Made by a program: the position numbers and the translations under genes. The notes beneath the pieces are model-generated. The model had not been told where the DNA came from and made no database searches. It saw only the letters and a program-made list of their open reading frames with translations. From Pelagibacterium nitratireducens (lineage in GTDB: Bacteria; Pseudomonadota; Alphaproteobacteria; Rhizobiales; Devosiaceae), in the NCBI RefSeq assembly GCF_037044555.1, contig NZ_CP146275.1:434001-498000 (forward strand): a stretch of DNA of 64,000 nt, in the 5' to 3' direction. This document shows, in pieces, positions 1 through 10,010 of this stretch; position 1 is the first letter of the stretch, and each line of letters opens with the position of its first letter.

Positions 1-325
1 TCATATTCATGTTGGTGGAGGTGCCGCCCGAGCCTTCCAGCATGTCGATGACGAACTGATCGGCATGGAGGCCACTTTCGATTTCCACAGCCGCGTCCTC
101 GATCGCCCCTGCTATATCAGCGGGCAACACACCAATATCGCGATTAGCCGCCGCAGCTGCACGTTTGATGCGCGCAAGCGCCCTGAGCAGTTCGGGCGCA
201 TCGCCGAGTTTTCGAAACGAAATGTTGAAGTTTTCTTGGCCCCGCAACGTTGCCACCCCATAAAGCGCTCCGGATGGCAATCGCCGGGAACCCAGGCTGT
301 CGGTTTCGGTACGTGTGTTCGGCAT
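1..325 (-). CDS. aspA: Aspartate ammonia-lyase (aspartase), N-terminal part, cut by window edge
   Basis: The first 108 codons of a fumarase/aspartase-superfamily enzyme that would convert L-aspartate to fumarate plus ammonia in the cytoplasm. The translation has the family's opening pattern: a D-S-L-G stretch, then P-x-G-A-L-Y-G, the T-L-R-G-Q-E-N-F-N-I-S block, and G-S-G-G-T-S-T-N-M-N-M at the window edge, which matches the conserved substrate-binding GTSTNMN segment. Aspartase is preferred over fumarase C because the divergent neighbour is an asparaginase, whose product is aspartate; FumC starts look similar, so this is inference. The ATG is at 325-323. The rest of the gene lies outside the window. 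Confidence 0.72.
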   Translation of the reverse strand, partial: MPNTRTETDSLGSRRLPSGALYGVATLRGQENFNISFRKLGDAPELLRALARIKRAAAAANRDIGVLPADIAGAIEDAAVEIESGLHADQFVIDMLEGSGGTSTNMNM

Positions 326-505
326 GCTTATTCCTGCGGACGGTGTGATGTCTCGAGAATGGCAAATTGGACATCCTTTTTGAACGCAAGAACTCAGGTA
401 TCAGCGAGATCACTCATCAGCATTATATGTATTCATACTTGTCATTGATCATTGCTGGGCTTCAGCTAACGGGATAGGCGGATCCCGCATGGGAGGACTA
501 ATCTG
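326..505. promoter_or_regulatory. Divergent promoter region between aspartase and asparaginase genes
   Basis: This 180-bp non-coding stretch must hold both promoters. It is AT-rich around 420-455, where a TATATG box is a possible -10 for the rightward gene. I could not fix a convincing -35 or an operator. A LysR-type regulator encoded just beyond the asparaginase gene is the obvious candidate to bind here. Confidence 0.4.
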
Positions 506-1492
506 ATGCCGAAGATCGCTTTTATTGGAACTGGTGGAACCATTGCGTCGATCGGAAGCGGCCCGTTTGACCTGCTTGATTACAATGCTTCAAACGCGCG
601 CGTGAACGCGCGGGCGATACTTGACCGGACCGGGCTGGCGGAGACGATTGGCGATATTGTACCGATTGATTTCAGGACCTTCGATAGCTCGGCCGTCTCC
701 CATACTGACTGGTCAGAGCTGGCGGACCTTTGTTGGGAACTGGCGCAGGACACGAGCCTTACCGGAATTGTTATCGGCCACGGAACAGCCACCCTTGAGG
801 AGACTGCCTGGCTGCTTTCCCTCGTTCTCGATCTAAACGTCCCTGTCATTCTAACGGGAGCGATGCGCCCGCTGTCGGGTTTGTCCTCGGATGCCGGGGC
901 GAACCTGGCAGCAGCCATTCACGTCGCAGACGCCGCGTATCGAGGCCGAAATTGTGGCGTCTTTGTCGTTCTCAATAACGAGATACATGCGCCGCGCACT
1001 GTCACAAAGGCACATACCCTGCGGCTCAACGCGTTCAAGTCGCCCTGGGAAGGACCTATAGGCACCGTCGATGGGCTTGCTGTTAGGTTTACACGGCAAG
1101 AACTGCACAGAAGACCGCTGTCGTTTGGGCGTGGTCTCCTGCGCAAGCTGCCGCGCGTGGATATCGCCTACAGCTATGTCGGGGCTGATGGGTGCGCGAT
1201 CAAAGCCTTCGTGAACGCCGGGGCGAGAGGCGTGGTTTCGGCCGGGTTCGGTCCCGGTATGGGAACGCCTGCGGAAACAAAAGCGCTGGCGGAAGCGATA
1301 GAAGCGGGGGTGATCGTCGTCCAGTCTTCCCGTACAGGAGCGGGGAAGGTGGTCGACAGCGCCGGCCATAGAGACCTCGGCATCATAGCCGGCAATGATC
1401 TCAGCCCTCAAAAGGCACGCATAGTGCTCGCGCTCTGTCTGGCGCGGGGCGACACTCGCGACGAAATTGGACGCGCCTTTCAGTCTATCTGA
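506..1492 (+). CDS. L-asparaginase family protein
   Basis: A 328-residue cytoplasmic asparaginase-fold protein (no signal peptide) expected to hydrolyse L-asparagine to aspartate and ammonia. The GTGGTIAS motif at residues 8-15 supplies the nucleophile Thr12, HGTATLEET at 92-100 supplies the second-site Thr94, and Lys168 sits in PRTVTKAHT. The residue after Thr94 is Ala95 where classical enzymes have Asp (HGTD), an unusual change in the substrate-binding pocket. The start is supported by GGGAGG at 491-496. It is divergent from the aspartase gene across about 180 bp and overlaps the end of the convergent LysR gene by 13 bp. Activity on asparagine is the default; another amide or amino-acid substrate is possible. 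Confidence 0.82.
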   Translation: MPKIAFIGTGGTIASIGSGPFDLLDYNASNARVNARAILDRTGLAETIGDIVPIDFRTFDSSAVSHTDWSELADLCWELAQDTSLTGIVIGHGTATLEETAWLLSLVLDLNVPVILTGAMRPLSGLSSDAGANLAAAIHVADAAYRGRNCGVFVVLNNEIHAPRTVTKAHTLRLNAFKSPWEGPIGTVDGLAVRFTRQELHRRPLSFGRGLLRKLPRVDIAYSYVGADGCAIKAFVNAGARGVVSAGFGPGMGTPAETKALAEAIEAGVIVVQSSRTGAGKVVDSAGHRDLGIIAGNDLSPQKARIVLALCLARGDTRDEIGRAFQSI

Positions 1493-2481
1493 ACGTCGCC
1501 GAGCAACTCAGGCGTCCAGACCATGTCGTCAGCTAGGTCCTTAAGCCACGGTATCTGCGTCACGGTCCGGTCCTTTGTGTGGCGTCTCAGTAAATTACGT
1601 GCCGTCTCTGCTATGCGCGAACCGAGCGGTTCGAGTTCGCCGCACCGGGTTATGAGCATCAGTTCCCTTGAAAAGCCGGGGCTGGGCAATGGCAGCACGG
1701 TCAGCGATGAAAGATGGCTTGCGCCTTGAGCGAGGCAGAGTGGCGTCGTGATTGAGATGCCAACGCCACCCGCCACCATCGCGAGCAGCGAATCCGAGGT
1801 ATCAAATGACAGCACACGCGGATGCTCAATACGTAGCCGTCTTAGATGCCGCTCCACCTGCATACCCATGTGCGAGCGCGCACTGTAACGGATGAGACGG
1901 CGCTCGGACAAAACATCGCGCAGGGGCCTGTCGCGCAGCGTTTCGGCCCAGGCTCGTGGACAAACCAGTACGAAAGGTTCGCGAAAAAGCGGGAATCGCA
2001 TCAGCCCGTCAAGCTCGTCCATCAAATCGGAACTGACAGCAGCATCGATTTCGTGGCGCGTGAGCGCTTCGGCGTGTTCACGCGCCAGACCCGAAAATGC
2101 TGTGATACGCAAAGCAATGGCGCCTTCCATCAGTTCGCGGATCAGGAGCGGGCCGACCGTCGATGCGAATGTATCGACCAGACCGAGACGAAGATCCTGG
2201 CGTTCGGGTTGAGATGCGGTCGTTCGCACCTCCTCGATCGCGTGCCCGGCATGCAACGCGATTTCTCGAATATGGCCAACGAGTACCTTCCCCGCGTCGG
2301 TTGGTACGAGTGGTCTGCGGTCCCGGTGAACTAGCTTTACGCCAATCTGGGCCTCCGCGCGCTTGGTCGCCTGGGATACCGCAGACTGAGTCATGCCAAG
2401 TTGGGCGGCCGCGGCGCTCATGCTACCCGTCTCGATGACGGTTACGGCGATTTCTAGCGAATGCAGGTCCGGTAGTGCCAT
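1480..2481 (-). CDS. LysR-family transcriptional regulator
   Basis: A 333-residue LysR-type regulator. The N-terminal winged helix-turn-helix spans about residues 6-65 (LHSLEIAVTVIETGSMSAAA, then LGMTQSAVSQATKRAE), followed by the linker helix and a periplasmic-binding-protein-like effector domain to the C terminus. Length is close to the family norm of about 300 with a somewhat long tail. It converges on the asparaginase gene with a 13-bp overlap of the 3' ends. Control of the asparaginase/aspartase pair is likely by position but not shown. The effector is unknown. Confidence 0.85.
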   Translation of the reverse strand: MALPDLHSLEIAVTVIETGSMSAAAAQLGMTQSAVSQATKRAEAQIGVKLVHRDRRPLVPTDAGKVLVGHIREIALHAGHAIEEVRTTASQPERQDLRLGLVDTFASTVGPLLIRELMEGAIALRITAFSGLAREHAEALTRHEIDAAVSSDLMDELDGLMRFPLFREPFVLVCPRAWAETLRDRPLRDVLSERRLIRYSARSHMGMQVERHLRRLRIEHPRVLSFDTSDSLLAMVAGGVGISITTPLCLAQGASHLSSLTVLPLPSPGFSRELMLITRCGELEPLGSRIAETARNLLRRHTKDRTVTQIPWLKDLADDMVWTPELLGDVQID

Positions 2482-2631
2482 TTTCAGATCAGACGGATGT
2501 ATTGAGGAGGCGTTACCGCGGCGATGGTCATTAGGGATGCCAAATTCACATCAACAATGATAGTGCGTGTCTGATCATGTTCGATGCTTGCCCCCGCTTT
2601 CGTAGCGGTGTTCGATCCTCGAGATGCATTG

Positions 2632-3333
2632 TCAGATCCTGGTGTTCATACGATATCCATGCGCATAAGACAGACGCACGGCTGTTACTGGCACGGATTT
2701 GTCCCAAGTGATACGGTCTATCACAAATAGGGCCGCCCCTTCGACAGTTTCGAGCAGGCCGGCCAACTTCTGATCGGCGTTGATGGCCGAAAATGCTATA
2801 TCACCGGCCGTGTACGGTGCGTTTTGGATCAGCCATTCATTGGCGCTGACATTGGTGAAGTCAGCGAGTTCCATCCCCGGAAGAGCGGCCGGGTTGATCC
2901 AGCGGTCCTCGTGCGAAAATGGATGATTGTCGGCATAGTGCACGCTTTCAACGTGCAGCAGTGATGTGCCGCGATCAAGGCCGAGCTTGCTCGAGATCTG
3001 AGGCGGAGCCTCCTCCATGGCCTGAGTGAGAAGTCCATAGCTCCACTGCGCGTTGCGCTGCTCCACTTCGAGCCGGATGATGGGAATGTCGAGCACGATG
3101 CGGCTTGCCGGGTGCAATGCCACCCTGGAGCCCGCCTTGCGGCGGCGATCGATCAGGCCGGCATCGGCGAGTTCGCGCATGGCGCGGTTGACTGTCGTGC
3201 GGGCGCAGCCGAACTCACTGGCCAGGTCGGCTTCATTGGGCACGGCGCTGCCCGGACGCCATTCCCTTTCGTTGATACGTCGAAGGAGTTCGCTGTGAAC
3301 ACCGCGCCAGGATCTGGTTTCGATTTGTGTCAT
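2632..3333 (-). CDS. hutC: Histidine utilization repressor HutC (GntR/UTRA)
   Basis: A 233-residue GntR-family regulator. The winged helix at about residues 10-75 contains PNEADLASEFGCARTTVNRA and is followed by a UTRA ligand-binding domain (LLHVESVHYADNHPFSHEDR, then ALFVIDRITW). In the Hut system this domain senses urocanate. Its ATG overlaps the hutF stop codon (ATGA, 3330-3333), so it is translated with hutF, and AAGGAC precedes the start. Being in the hutF transcript, it would be autoregulated through the palindrome at 4725-4738. GntR relatives of other pathways look similar, but the hut context makes the assignment firm. Confidence 0.9.
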   Translation of the reverse strand: MTQIETRSWRGVHSELLRRINEREWRPGSAVPNEADLASEFGCARTTVNRAMRELADAGLIDRRRKAGSRVALHPASRIVLDIPIIRLEVEQRNAQWSYGLLTQAMEEAPPQISSKLGLDRGTSLLHVESVHYADNHPFSHEDRWINPAALPGMELADFTNVSANEWLIQNAPYTAGDIAFSAINADQKLAGLLETVEGAALFVIDRITWDKSVPVTAVRLSYAHGYRMNTRI

Positions 3334-4700
3334 AGACGGTCCTTAAGGGAACTCATCGTTTTCCTGTATCGGCCAACAATGCGGTCGCGATCGATATGAT
3401 GCCCTTTATGCACGAGGTGGCGCCCGGCCGACCATACGTCGGCGACCATCCTGTCGTCACCTGCGAAGACGAAACTGTCGAGAAGCGCATCGCCCCTGTG
3501 GTTCGCGAGATCTGTGGCAGTGGTATCAAGCGCCAGTAGATCAGCCCAATTGCCGCTGGCGATGGCGCCCGACTGTCGTTGTACCGCTTGCGCGCCTCCT
3601 CTGACGGTACCTGCAAAAAGGACTCGGCCGGTGGATTCCCGTTCCGTAGCCAGGACGGCTCGGAGCCCGTCGCGTAGGCGCTGGGAATATTCGAGAGTGC
3701 GCAACTCCTCCGAGAGCGCGATGCGTATATTAGAATCCGAGCCGACCCCGAACCGCCCGCCAGCGCCAAGATAATCGGTGCCGTTGAAAATGCCGTCGCC
3801 GAGGCTGGACTCGGTGATGGGGCACAGCCCTGCCACCGCGCCAGTCTGCGCGAGGCGCAGCGTTTCGTCCTGTGTCATTTGCGTGCAGTGGATGAGGCAC
3901 CAGCTCTCGTCAACGCCATGGTTGTCGAGCAACCATTCGACAGGTCTGCGCCCATAGACCGCCCTAACCTCGTCGACCTCACCGACCTGCTCGGCCAGAT
4001 GCATGTGGTGCGGCCGTCCGGCGGCCATCGCGATGGTCGCGTCGAGACCCTCCGGGCCGACCGCGCGCAGGGAATGTGGAGCAACCCCGAGGCTGGCGTC
4101 CGAGGGCAGGGCTGACATGATTGTCCCGGCGCGCTCATGAAGTTTTGCGAACCGTTCTGGCGTGTTGCCGAACCGGACCTGGCCCCGGGCCAGTGGTGCG
4201 CGGTTACACCCTGCGTACTGATAAAGCACCGGCAGCAGAGTGAGTCCGATGCCGGTCGCTTGCGCGGCAGCGGCAATGCGGCCCGAGAGTTCGCCGATGT
4301 CAGCGTACGGCGTGCCATCGGGCTGGTGGTGGACATAATGAAATTCGGCCACCGACGCGTAGCCGGATTCGAGCATTTCCATTTGTACAAAGGCAGCGAT
4401 TGCTTCGACATCTTCTGGCGTCAGCGCCTCAAGGAAGCGGAACATAAGGTGCCGCCATGTCCAGAAGGTATCGCGCGCCGCGGGCCCCCTCCGCTCCGTC
4501 ATACCAGCCATGGCGCGCTGAAAGGCATGAGAGTGCAGATTTACCGGCGCCGGCAGCAAGGCACCGAGCCTGCGATCCGTCGGAGCAGGAGGCACACCTG
4601 CTTCGACTGACGCGATAAGACCCGTGTCGCTGATCCCGACGCGAACGCTGTCGGTCCAGCCGTCACTCAGCAAGGCTTGCTCGGTCCACAATGACTTCAT
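3330..4700 (-). CDS. hutF: Formimidoylglutamate deiminase
   Basis: A metal-dependent amidohydrolase of about 456 residues that deiminates N-formimino-L-glutamate to N-formylglutamate plus ammonia, the step before HutG. The metal motif is PVNLHSHAFQRAMAGM (His-x-His) near residue 60, with HMHLAEQ and VGSDSNIRIA further on supplying the later histidine and the aspartate. The preferred start is ATG at 4700, giving MKSLWTEQALL. An upstream in-frame ATG at 4733 would fall inside the operator region and is unlikely. It is divergent from hutI and overlaps hutC by 4 bp. HutF marks the five-step (formylglutamate) route rather than direct formiminoglutamase. Confidence 0.92.
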   Translation of the reverse strand: MKSLWTEQALLSDGWTDSVRVGISDTGLIASVEAGVPPAPTDRRLGALLPAPVNLHSHAFQRAMAGMTERRGPAARDTFWTWRHLMFRFLEALTPEDVEAIAAFVQMEMLESGYASVAEFHYVHHQPDGTPYADIGELSGRIAAAAQATGIGLTLLPVLYQYAGCNRAPLARGQVRFGNTPERFAKLHERAGTIMSALPSDASLGVAPHSLRAVGPEGLDATIAMAAGRPHHMHLAEQVGEVDEVRAVYGRRPVEWLLDNHGVDESWCLIHCTQMTQDETLRLAQTGAVAGLCPITESSLGDGIFNGTDYLGAGGRFGVGSDSNIRIALSEELRTLEYSQRLRDGLRAVLATERESTGRVLFAGTVRGGAQAVQRQSGAIASGNWADLLALDTTATDLANHRGDALLDSFVFAGDDRMVADVWSAGRHLVHKGHHIDRDRIVGRYRKTMSSLKDRL

Positions 4701-4712
4701 GACGAAACCCCA

Positions 4713-4740
4713 TTGACAATCCAATATGTGCATACATAAT
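4713..4740 (+). promoter_or_regulatory. hut promoter and HutC-type operator
   Basis: TTGACA at 4713-4718 and CATAAT at 4735-4740 are separated by 16 bp, a near-consensus sigma70 promoter reading toward hutI. The inverted repeat TATGT-GCAT-ACATA at 4725-4738 lies between and over the -10, the expected place for a repressor. Known HutC sites are TGTATATACA-like palindromes, which this resembles. It also sits 25 bp upstream of the hutF start, so one bound HutC dimer could control both divergent units. Confidence 0.7.
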
Positions 4741-4774
4741 AACTATAAACACGATATAAACAAGGCGCAGGTTG

Positions 4775-5983
4775 ATGCCCTATCTGCTCACAAACGCCAC
4801 ACTGGCCACAATGGAACCCGCGTCAACGCCCTTTGGTCTCGTTGAAGACGGAGCAGTGGCCGTCGCTGATGGCCGTATAGCCTGGTGCGGGCCGCGAACT
4901 GGGCTGCCGCCGCAGTTTTCCGGTTTAGGCGCGGTTGATCTCGGCGGGCGCCTTGTCACGCCCGGCCTCATCGATTGTCACACCCATGTGGTGTTCGGAG
5001 GCGACAGGGCTCGCGAGTTTGAACTGCGGCTTGAAGGCGCCAGTTATGAACAGATCGCGAGGGAGGGCGGGGGCATTGTCTCAACCGTCCTCGCCACCCG
5101 CGCGGCCGGCGAAACAAATCTGTTGTCCGAAGCTCTCACGCGGGTCGATCCCATGATCGCTGAAGGCGTGACAACGCTGGAAATCAAATCCGGATACGGA
5201 TTGAGCATAGCTGACGAGATTAAAATGCTGCGCGTGGCGCGTCAGATTGGCCGCGCGCGGTCAATCAGGGTGATCACCAGCTATCTGGCCGCCCACGCGG
5301 TACCGCCCGAGTACGAGGGCAGGGCGGACGACTATCTCGATGAAGTCGTCCTGCCCGGCCTCGACGCGGCTTTCGCTGAAGGCCTCGTCGACGCCGTTGA
5401 TGGGTTCTGCGAGGGCATTGCTTTCTCTCCTGAACAGATCGAACGCGTTTTCAGTCGGGCCGAGACGCTGGGCCTGCCGATAAAGCTCCACGCCGAGCAA
5501 TTGTCCAACCTTGGCGGTGCGGCTCTGGCTGCCCGCTATAAAGGTTTATCAGCCGATCATCTGGAATATCTTGATGTCGAGGGCGTCGAGGCCATGGCCA
5601 AAACCGGAACCGTTGCGGTGTTGCTGCCCGGGGCCTTTTATACCTTGCGTGAAACGCAAGTGCCTCCCGTGCAGGCGTTGCGCGATGCCGGTGTTCCTAT
5701 CGTGGTCGCCACTGATTGTAATCCGGGCTCGTCACCTCTGAATTCCCTCCTTCTGGCGCTTAACATGGCCTGCACGCTGTTCCAGCTCACGCCCGAAGAG
5801 GCTTTGGCCGGTGTCACCCGTAACGCTGCCCGGGCTCTTGGTCTTGCCGATGCCGGTATCATCCGATCGGGATGCCGCGCCGATCTTGCGGTCTGGGCGG
5901 TCTCCCGTCCTGCTGAACTTGCCTATCGCATCGGGGCCAACCCGCTCTATCGCCGCATCCACGCTGGAGTTCTCTTGTCATGA
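4775..5983 (+). CDS. hutI: Imidazolonepropionase
   Basis: A cytoplasmic amidohydrolase of 402 residues that hydrolyses 4-imidazolone-5-propionate to N-formimino-L-glutamate. [19 protein letters not shown] holds the His69-x-His71 metal ligands, [10 protein letters not shown] supplies another histidine, and [11 protein letters not shown] the catalytic aspartate. The ATG at 4775 is preferred over the TTG three bases earlier. The stop overlaps the hutH ATG (ATGA), so the two are translationally coupled. It is the first gene of the rightward hut operon and lies directly behind the promoter/operator. Confidence 0.95.
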   Translation: MPYLLTNATLATMEPASTPFGLVEDGAVAVADGRIAWCGPRTGLPPQFSGLGAVDLGGRLVTPGLIDCHTHVVFGGDRAREFELRLEGASYEQIAREGGGIVSTVLATRAAGETNLLSEALTRVDPMIAEGVTTLEIKSGYGLSIADEIKMLRVARQIGRARSIRVITSYLAAHAVPPEYEGRADDYLDEVVLPGLDAAFAEGLVDAVDGFCEGIAFSPEQIERVFSRAETLGLPIKLHAEQLSNLGGAALAARYKGLSADHLEYLDVEGVEAMAKTGTVAVLLPGAFYTLRETQVPPVQALRDAGVPIVVATDCNPGSSPLNSLLLALNMACTLFQLTPEEALAGVTRNAARALGLADAGIIRSGCRADLAVWAVSRPAELAYRIGANPLYRRIHAGVLLS

Positions 5984-7515
5984 TACTTACCCCGGGCGCC
6001 GCAACTCTGGCGCAGCTCGAAGAAATCTATCGCACCGATTGCACGGTCATGCTCGATCGCGATTTCCAGCCAGCGGTGCAAGAGGCCGCGCGGCAAGTTG
6101 CCGCTGCAGCTGCGGGAGACGTCGCCGTCTATGGTGTGAACACCGGCTTTGGAAAGCTCGCAAGCGTACGCATCGAGCCTGGAGATGCCGCTCGGCTTCA
6201 ACGCAACCTCATCCTTTCCCACTGCTGCGGTGTCGGTGATCGCACACCGGCATCGATGGTCCGGTTAATGATGGCGCTCAAGCTCTTGTCGCTGGGGCGC
6301 GGGGCGTCCGGCGTACGCTGGGACGTCATCGAGCAGATAGAGTTTTTTTTGGCCAAAGGCATTGTACCGGTTGTACCCACACAGGGATCGGTAGGCGCAT
6401 CGGGCGATCTCGCCCCGCTCGCCCACATGTCCGCCGCCATGATCGGTGAGGGCCAAGCCGATTTCAGTGGCCGCACCATGCAGGCCGAGGCGGCGCTCAG
6501 GGCCGCCGGACTTGAACCCTTGACGCTCGGGCCAAAGGAAGGGCTGGCGCTGATCAACGGCACACAATTTTCCACCGCCTTCGCCTTGGCCGGTCTTTTC
6601 GACGCCTGGCGCAACGCCCGCACAGCGGTGGTGACCGGAGCCCTTTCGACTGACGCAATCATGGGCTCGACCGCTCCATTCGAGGAGGAAATCCACGCCC
6701 TGCGCGGCCATCGCGGCCAGATCGAAGTGGCGGCAGCGCTGCGGTTCCTCATGGCGGGTTCGGCAATCCGTGAAAGCCATATTGAGGGCGACAAGCGGGT
6801 TCAGGATCCCTACTGCATTCGCTGCCATCCCCAGGTGACCGGTGCGAGCATGGATCTGCTGCGTCAGGCGGCGGCGACCCTGGAGATCGAAGCCAACGCC
6901 GTCACCGACAATCCGCTGGTTTTGTCGTCGAGGGGCACAATCGTGTCCGGCGGCAATTTTCACGCTGAACCTGTAGCCTTTGCGGCCGATCAGATCGCGC
7001 TTGCTGTGGCTGAAATCGGCGCGATCGCCCAGCGCCGTGTCGCCCTCATGGTCGACCCCGCACTCTCGTTCGATTTGCCACCCTTTCTATCTCCCGATCC
7101 GGGGCTTAACTCGGGTTATATGATCGCAGAGGTCACCACGGCGGCCCTGATGAGCGAAAACAAGCATCTCGCCAATCCATGCTCGACCGACTCCACGCCG
7201 ACCAGCGCCAATCAGGAGGATCACGTCTCCATGGCGGCCCATGGGGCGCGGCGGCTCGTGCAGATGAACGTCAATCTCAGCCAGATTCTGGGCATCGAGC
7301 TGCTTTGCGGCGCGCAGGGCGTCGAGTTCCGCTCGGGTTTCAGGTCCAGCCAGCCTCTCGAGGCCGTCATTGCCCGCTTGAGAACTGACTGCGCGGCGGT
7401 CGATGAGGATCGCTACCTTGCCGATGATCTCTCCCAAGCGGCCGATCTAGTGAGGACAGGTGCCATCACCGATGCTGCCAGCCTTGACGATCATCTGGCC
7501 CTCAGAGTCCTCTGA
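5980..7515 (+). CDS. hutH: Histidine ammonia-lyase (histidase)
   Basis: A 511-residue MIO-dependent lyase converting L-histidine to trans-urocanate and ammonia, the entry step of the pathway. The MIO prosthetic group forms from Ala140-Ser141-Gly142 in [15 protein letters not shown]. Tyr51 in the [10 protein letters not shown] loop is the catalytic base region, and [24 protein letters not shown] sequence near residue 385 matches the histidase C-terminal signature. Length is typical (about 510). The start overlaps hutI by 4 bp and the stop overlaps the hutG start by 1 bp. Confidence 0.96.
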   Translation: MILTPGAATLAQLEEIYRTDCTVMLDRDFQPAVQEAARQVAAAAAGDVAVYGVNTGFGKLASVRIEPGDAARLQRNLILSHCCGVGDRTPASMVRLMMALKLLSLGRGASGVRWDVIEQIEFFLAKGIVPVVPTQGSVGASGDLAPLAHMSAAMIGEGQADFSGRTMQAEAALRAAGLEPLTLGPKEGLALINGTQFSTAFALAGLFDAWRNARTAVVTGALSTDAIMGSTAPFEEEIHALRGHRGQIEVAAALRFLMAGSAIRESHIEGDKRVQDPYCIRCHPQVTGASMDLLRQAAATLEIEANAVTDNPLVLSSRGTIVSGGNFHAEPVAFAADQIALAVAEIGAIAQRRVALMVDPALSFDLPPFLSPDPGLNSGYMIAEVTTAALMSENKHLANPCSTDSTPTSANQEDHVSMAAHGARRLVQMNVNLSQILGIELLCGAQGVEFRSGFRSSQPLEAVIARLRTDCAAVDEDRYLADDLSQAADLVRTGAITDAASLDDHLALRVL

Positions 7516-8321
7516 TGGAGCCGCTCACCGTAACAAGGGGCAAGGGACCCATTGTTCTCGCCATGCCGCACTCGGGCATGTGGGTGCCGCCGGTGATCTG
7601 GGCCAGGCTCAACGAGCGCGGCCGGCGGCTTGCCGATACTGACTGGCATCTCGACCGGCTCTACGAGGGGCTTGTTCCCGACGCCACCATAATACGCGCC
7701 AATTTTCACCGCTACGTGATTGACACCAATCGAGACCCCAGCGGCAAAAGTCTTTACCCAGGACAAAATACCACCGGCCTTTGCCCCATCACTGATTTCG
7801 ACGGTCGCGCAATCTATCAGGAGGGTATGGAGCCGGACGCCTCCGAAATCGAAGGTCGGCGCCGAGCCTATCATGGCAGTTACCACGCAGCTGTCGCCGA
7901 TGAACTCGAGCGAGTACGGAAAGAGCATAGCATTGCGGTTCTTTACGACTGCCATTCCATTCGTTCGCACATACCGTTCCTCTTTGATGGAACGCTGCCT
8001 GACTTCAACGTCGGCACGAATGGCGGTGTGACATGTGATGTGCTGTTTGAGCGGGCGGTGACCTCCGTCTGCGCGGCCGCCGATGGATACACCAGCGTGC
8101 TGAACGGCCGGTTCAAGGGAGGATGGACGACCCGGCACTATGGTCGTCCGGAGCAGGGAATCCATGCTGTCCAGATGGAGTTGGCTCAGTCCACCCATCT
8201 GGAGGCCGAATCTCCGCCTTTCGCTTATAGCCGGACCAAGGCCGACAGGCTTCGCCCCTATCTCGCATCCGTACTCGAAACGCTTGCCGCTCAGGCGCGC
8301 ACGCTTGCCAAGGAGGCATGA
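7515..8321 (+). CDS. hutG: N-formylglutamate deformylase
   Basis: A 268-residue N-formylglutamate amidohydrolase that releases formate to give L-glutamate, the last step of the HutF route. The family's N-terminal block is seen as AMPHSGMWVP, with DTDWHLDRLYEG-like sequence after it, then YDCHSIRSHIPFLFDG and the GRFKGGWTTRHYGRP segment. The start ATG shares one base with the hutH stop (TGATG). It is distinct from the HutG formiminoglutamase of arginase type, consistent with HutF being present. It is followed after 3 bp by hutU. Confidence 0.94.
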   Translation: MEPLTVTRGKGPIVLAMPHSGMWVPPVIWARLNERGRRLADTDWHLDRLYEGLVPDATIIRANFHRYVIDTNRDPSGKSLYPGQNTTGLCPITDFDGRAIYQEGMEPDASEIEGRRRAYHGSYHAAVADELERVRKEHSIAVLYDCHSIRSHIPFLFDGTLPDFNVGTNGGVTCDVLFERAVTSVCAAADGYTSVLNGRFKGGWTTRHYGRPEQGIHAVQMELAQSTHLEAESPPFAYSRTKADRLRPYLASVLETLAAQARTLAKEA

Positions 8322-8324
8322 TCA

Positions 8325-9998
8325 ATGTCCCAGACCCGTCGCAATGCCCGTGACATCTTTCCAGCCACCGGCACTGACATCACCGCCAAGTCCTGGCTGA
8401 CCGAGGCGCCAATGCGGATGCTGATGAACAACCTGCATCCCGATGTGGCCGAAAATCCGCATGAGTTGGTCGTTTATGGCGGCATTGGACGGGCGGCCCG
8501 CAGTTGGGAGGACTTCGACCGAATCGTCGCGAGCCTCAAAAGGCTCGAGGATGACGAGACATTGCTTGTCCAGTCTGGCAAACCGGTCGGCGTTTTCCGC
8601 ACCCATAAGGATGCTCCGCGCGTTCTGATCGCCAACTCCAATATCGTTCCCCACTGGGCCAACTGGGATCATTTTCACGAGCTCGATCGCAAGGGTCTGA
8701 TGATGTACGGCCAGATGACCGCGGGCTCCTGGATCTATATCGGCACCCAGGGCATCGTTCAGGGCACCTACGAGACTTTCGCCGAGGCAGGACGCCAGCA
8801 CTATAACGGTGATCTCAAAGGCAGGTGGATACTGACCGGCGGGCTCGGGGGCATGGGCGGTGCCCAGCCGCTTGCCGCCGTCATGGCAGGGGCATGCTGT
8901 CTCGCCGTGGAATGTGATTCTACGCGGATCGACTTCCGTCTGCGAACCCGCTATCTCGATGAACGTGCCGAAACTCTTGACGAGGCGCTCGAAAAGATCA
9001 GAAGCTGGGCACAGGCCGGCGAGGCGAAGTCGGTCGGCCTCTTGGGCAATGCCGCCGAAATTTTTCCAGAACTCGTCAGAAGGGGCATTCATCCTGACAT
9101 CGTGACCGATCAGACCTCGGCTCACGACCCCGTCAACGGCTATCTTCCCAAGGGCTGGACCATGGACGAATGGCGCGACGGTCGCGAGCGCGATCCCAAG
9201 GCCGTGGAAAAAGCGGCGCGTGCCTCGATGAAGGAACACGTCGAGGCGATGGTTGATTTTTGGAACGCAGGGGTCCCCACGCTCGACTATGGCAACAACA
9301 TCCGCCAGGTAGCCAAGGATGAGGGGCTGGAGAACGCGTTTGACTTCCCCGGCTTCGTTCCGGCCTATATCCGTCCGCTGTTTTGCAAGGGCGTCGGGCC
9401 CTTCCGTTGGTGCGCGCTCTCCGGCGATCCTGATGACATCTACAAGACCGATGCCAAGATGAAGGAATTGTTTCCGGAGAACGAGCATCTTCACAATTGG
9501 CTGGACATGGCGCGGGAGCGTATCCCGTTTCAGGGCCTGCCGGCACGAATCTGCTGGATCGGCCTCGGTGACCGGCATCGCGCCGGCCTTGCTTTTAACG
9601 AGATGGTCCGTAGCGGCGAATTGAAGGCACCCATTGTTATCGGACGCGACCATCTCGATTCCGGCTCTGTGGCCTCGCCCAACCGGGAAACTGAAGCCAT
9701 GCTGGACGGGTCTGACGCGGTCTCGGACTGGCCACTGCTCAATGCGCTGCTCAATACCGCGTCGGGCGCCACCTGGGTCTCTCTGCATCACGGAGGTGGC
9801 GTTGGCATGGGCTTTTCCCAGCATGCGGGCATGGTCGTTGTGGCCGATGGAACCGATGACGCGGCACGCAGGCTAGAACGGGTACTATGGAATGACCCGG
9901 CAACCGGCGTGATGCGCCACGCCGATGCGGGGTATGACATTGCCCGGGATTGGGCCCGCGAAAAAAACCTCGATCTACCCGGAATCTTTCAGGATTAA
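8325..9998 (+). CDS. hutU: Urocanate hydratase (urocanase)
   Basis: A 557-residue NAD-dependent enzyme adding water to urocanate to give 4-imidazolone-5-propionate. The NAD-binding block [14 protein letters not shown] lies near residue 175, the YNIRQVA-like stretch is [12 protein letters not shown], and [18 protein letters not shown] near 405 matches the urocanase signature. Length fits the family (about 555). A strong AAGGAGG lies 8 bp before the ATG. It is the last gene of hutIHGU, and the coding sequence ends only 12 bp before an IS3 remnant begins, so any native terminator has probably been lost. Confidence 0.96.
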   Translation: MSQTRRNARDIFPATGTDITAKSWLTEAPMRMLMNNLHPDVAENPHELVVYGGIGRAARSWEDFDRIVASLKRLEDDETLLVQSGKPVGVFRTHKDAPRVLIANSNIVPHWANWDHFHELDRKGLMMYGQMTAGSWIYIGTQGIVQGTYETFAEAGRQHYNGDLKGRWILTGGLGGMGGAQPLAAVMAGACCLAVECDSTRIDFRLRTRYLDERAETLDEALEKIRSWAQAGEAKSVGLLGNAAEIFPELVRRGIHPDIVTDQTSAHDPVNGYLPKGWTMDEWRDGRERDPKAVEKAARASMKEHVEAMVDFWNAGVPTLDYGNNIRQVAKDEGLENAFDFPGFVPAYIRPLFCKGVGPFRWCALSGDPDDIYKTDAKMKELFPENEHLHNWLDMARERIPFQGLPARICWIGLGDRHRAGLAFNEMVRSGELKAPIVIGRDHLDSGSVASPNRETEAMLDGSDAVSDWPLLNALLNTASGATWVSLHHGGGVGMGFSQHAGMVVVADGTDDAARRLERVLWNDPATGVMRHADAGYDIARDWAREKNLDLPGIFQD

Positions 9999-10010
9999 AT
10001 ACACAGAACA

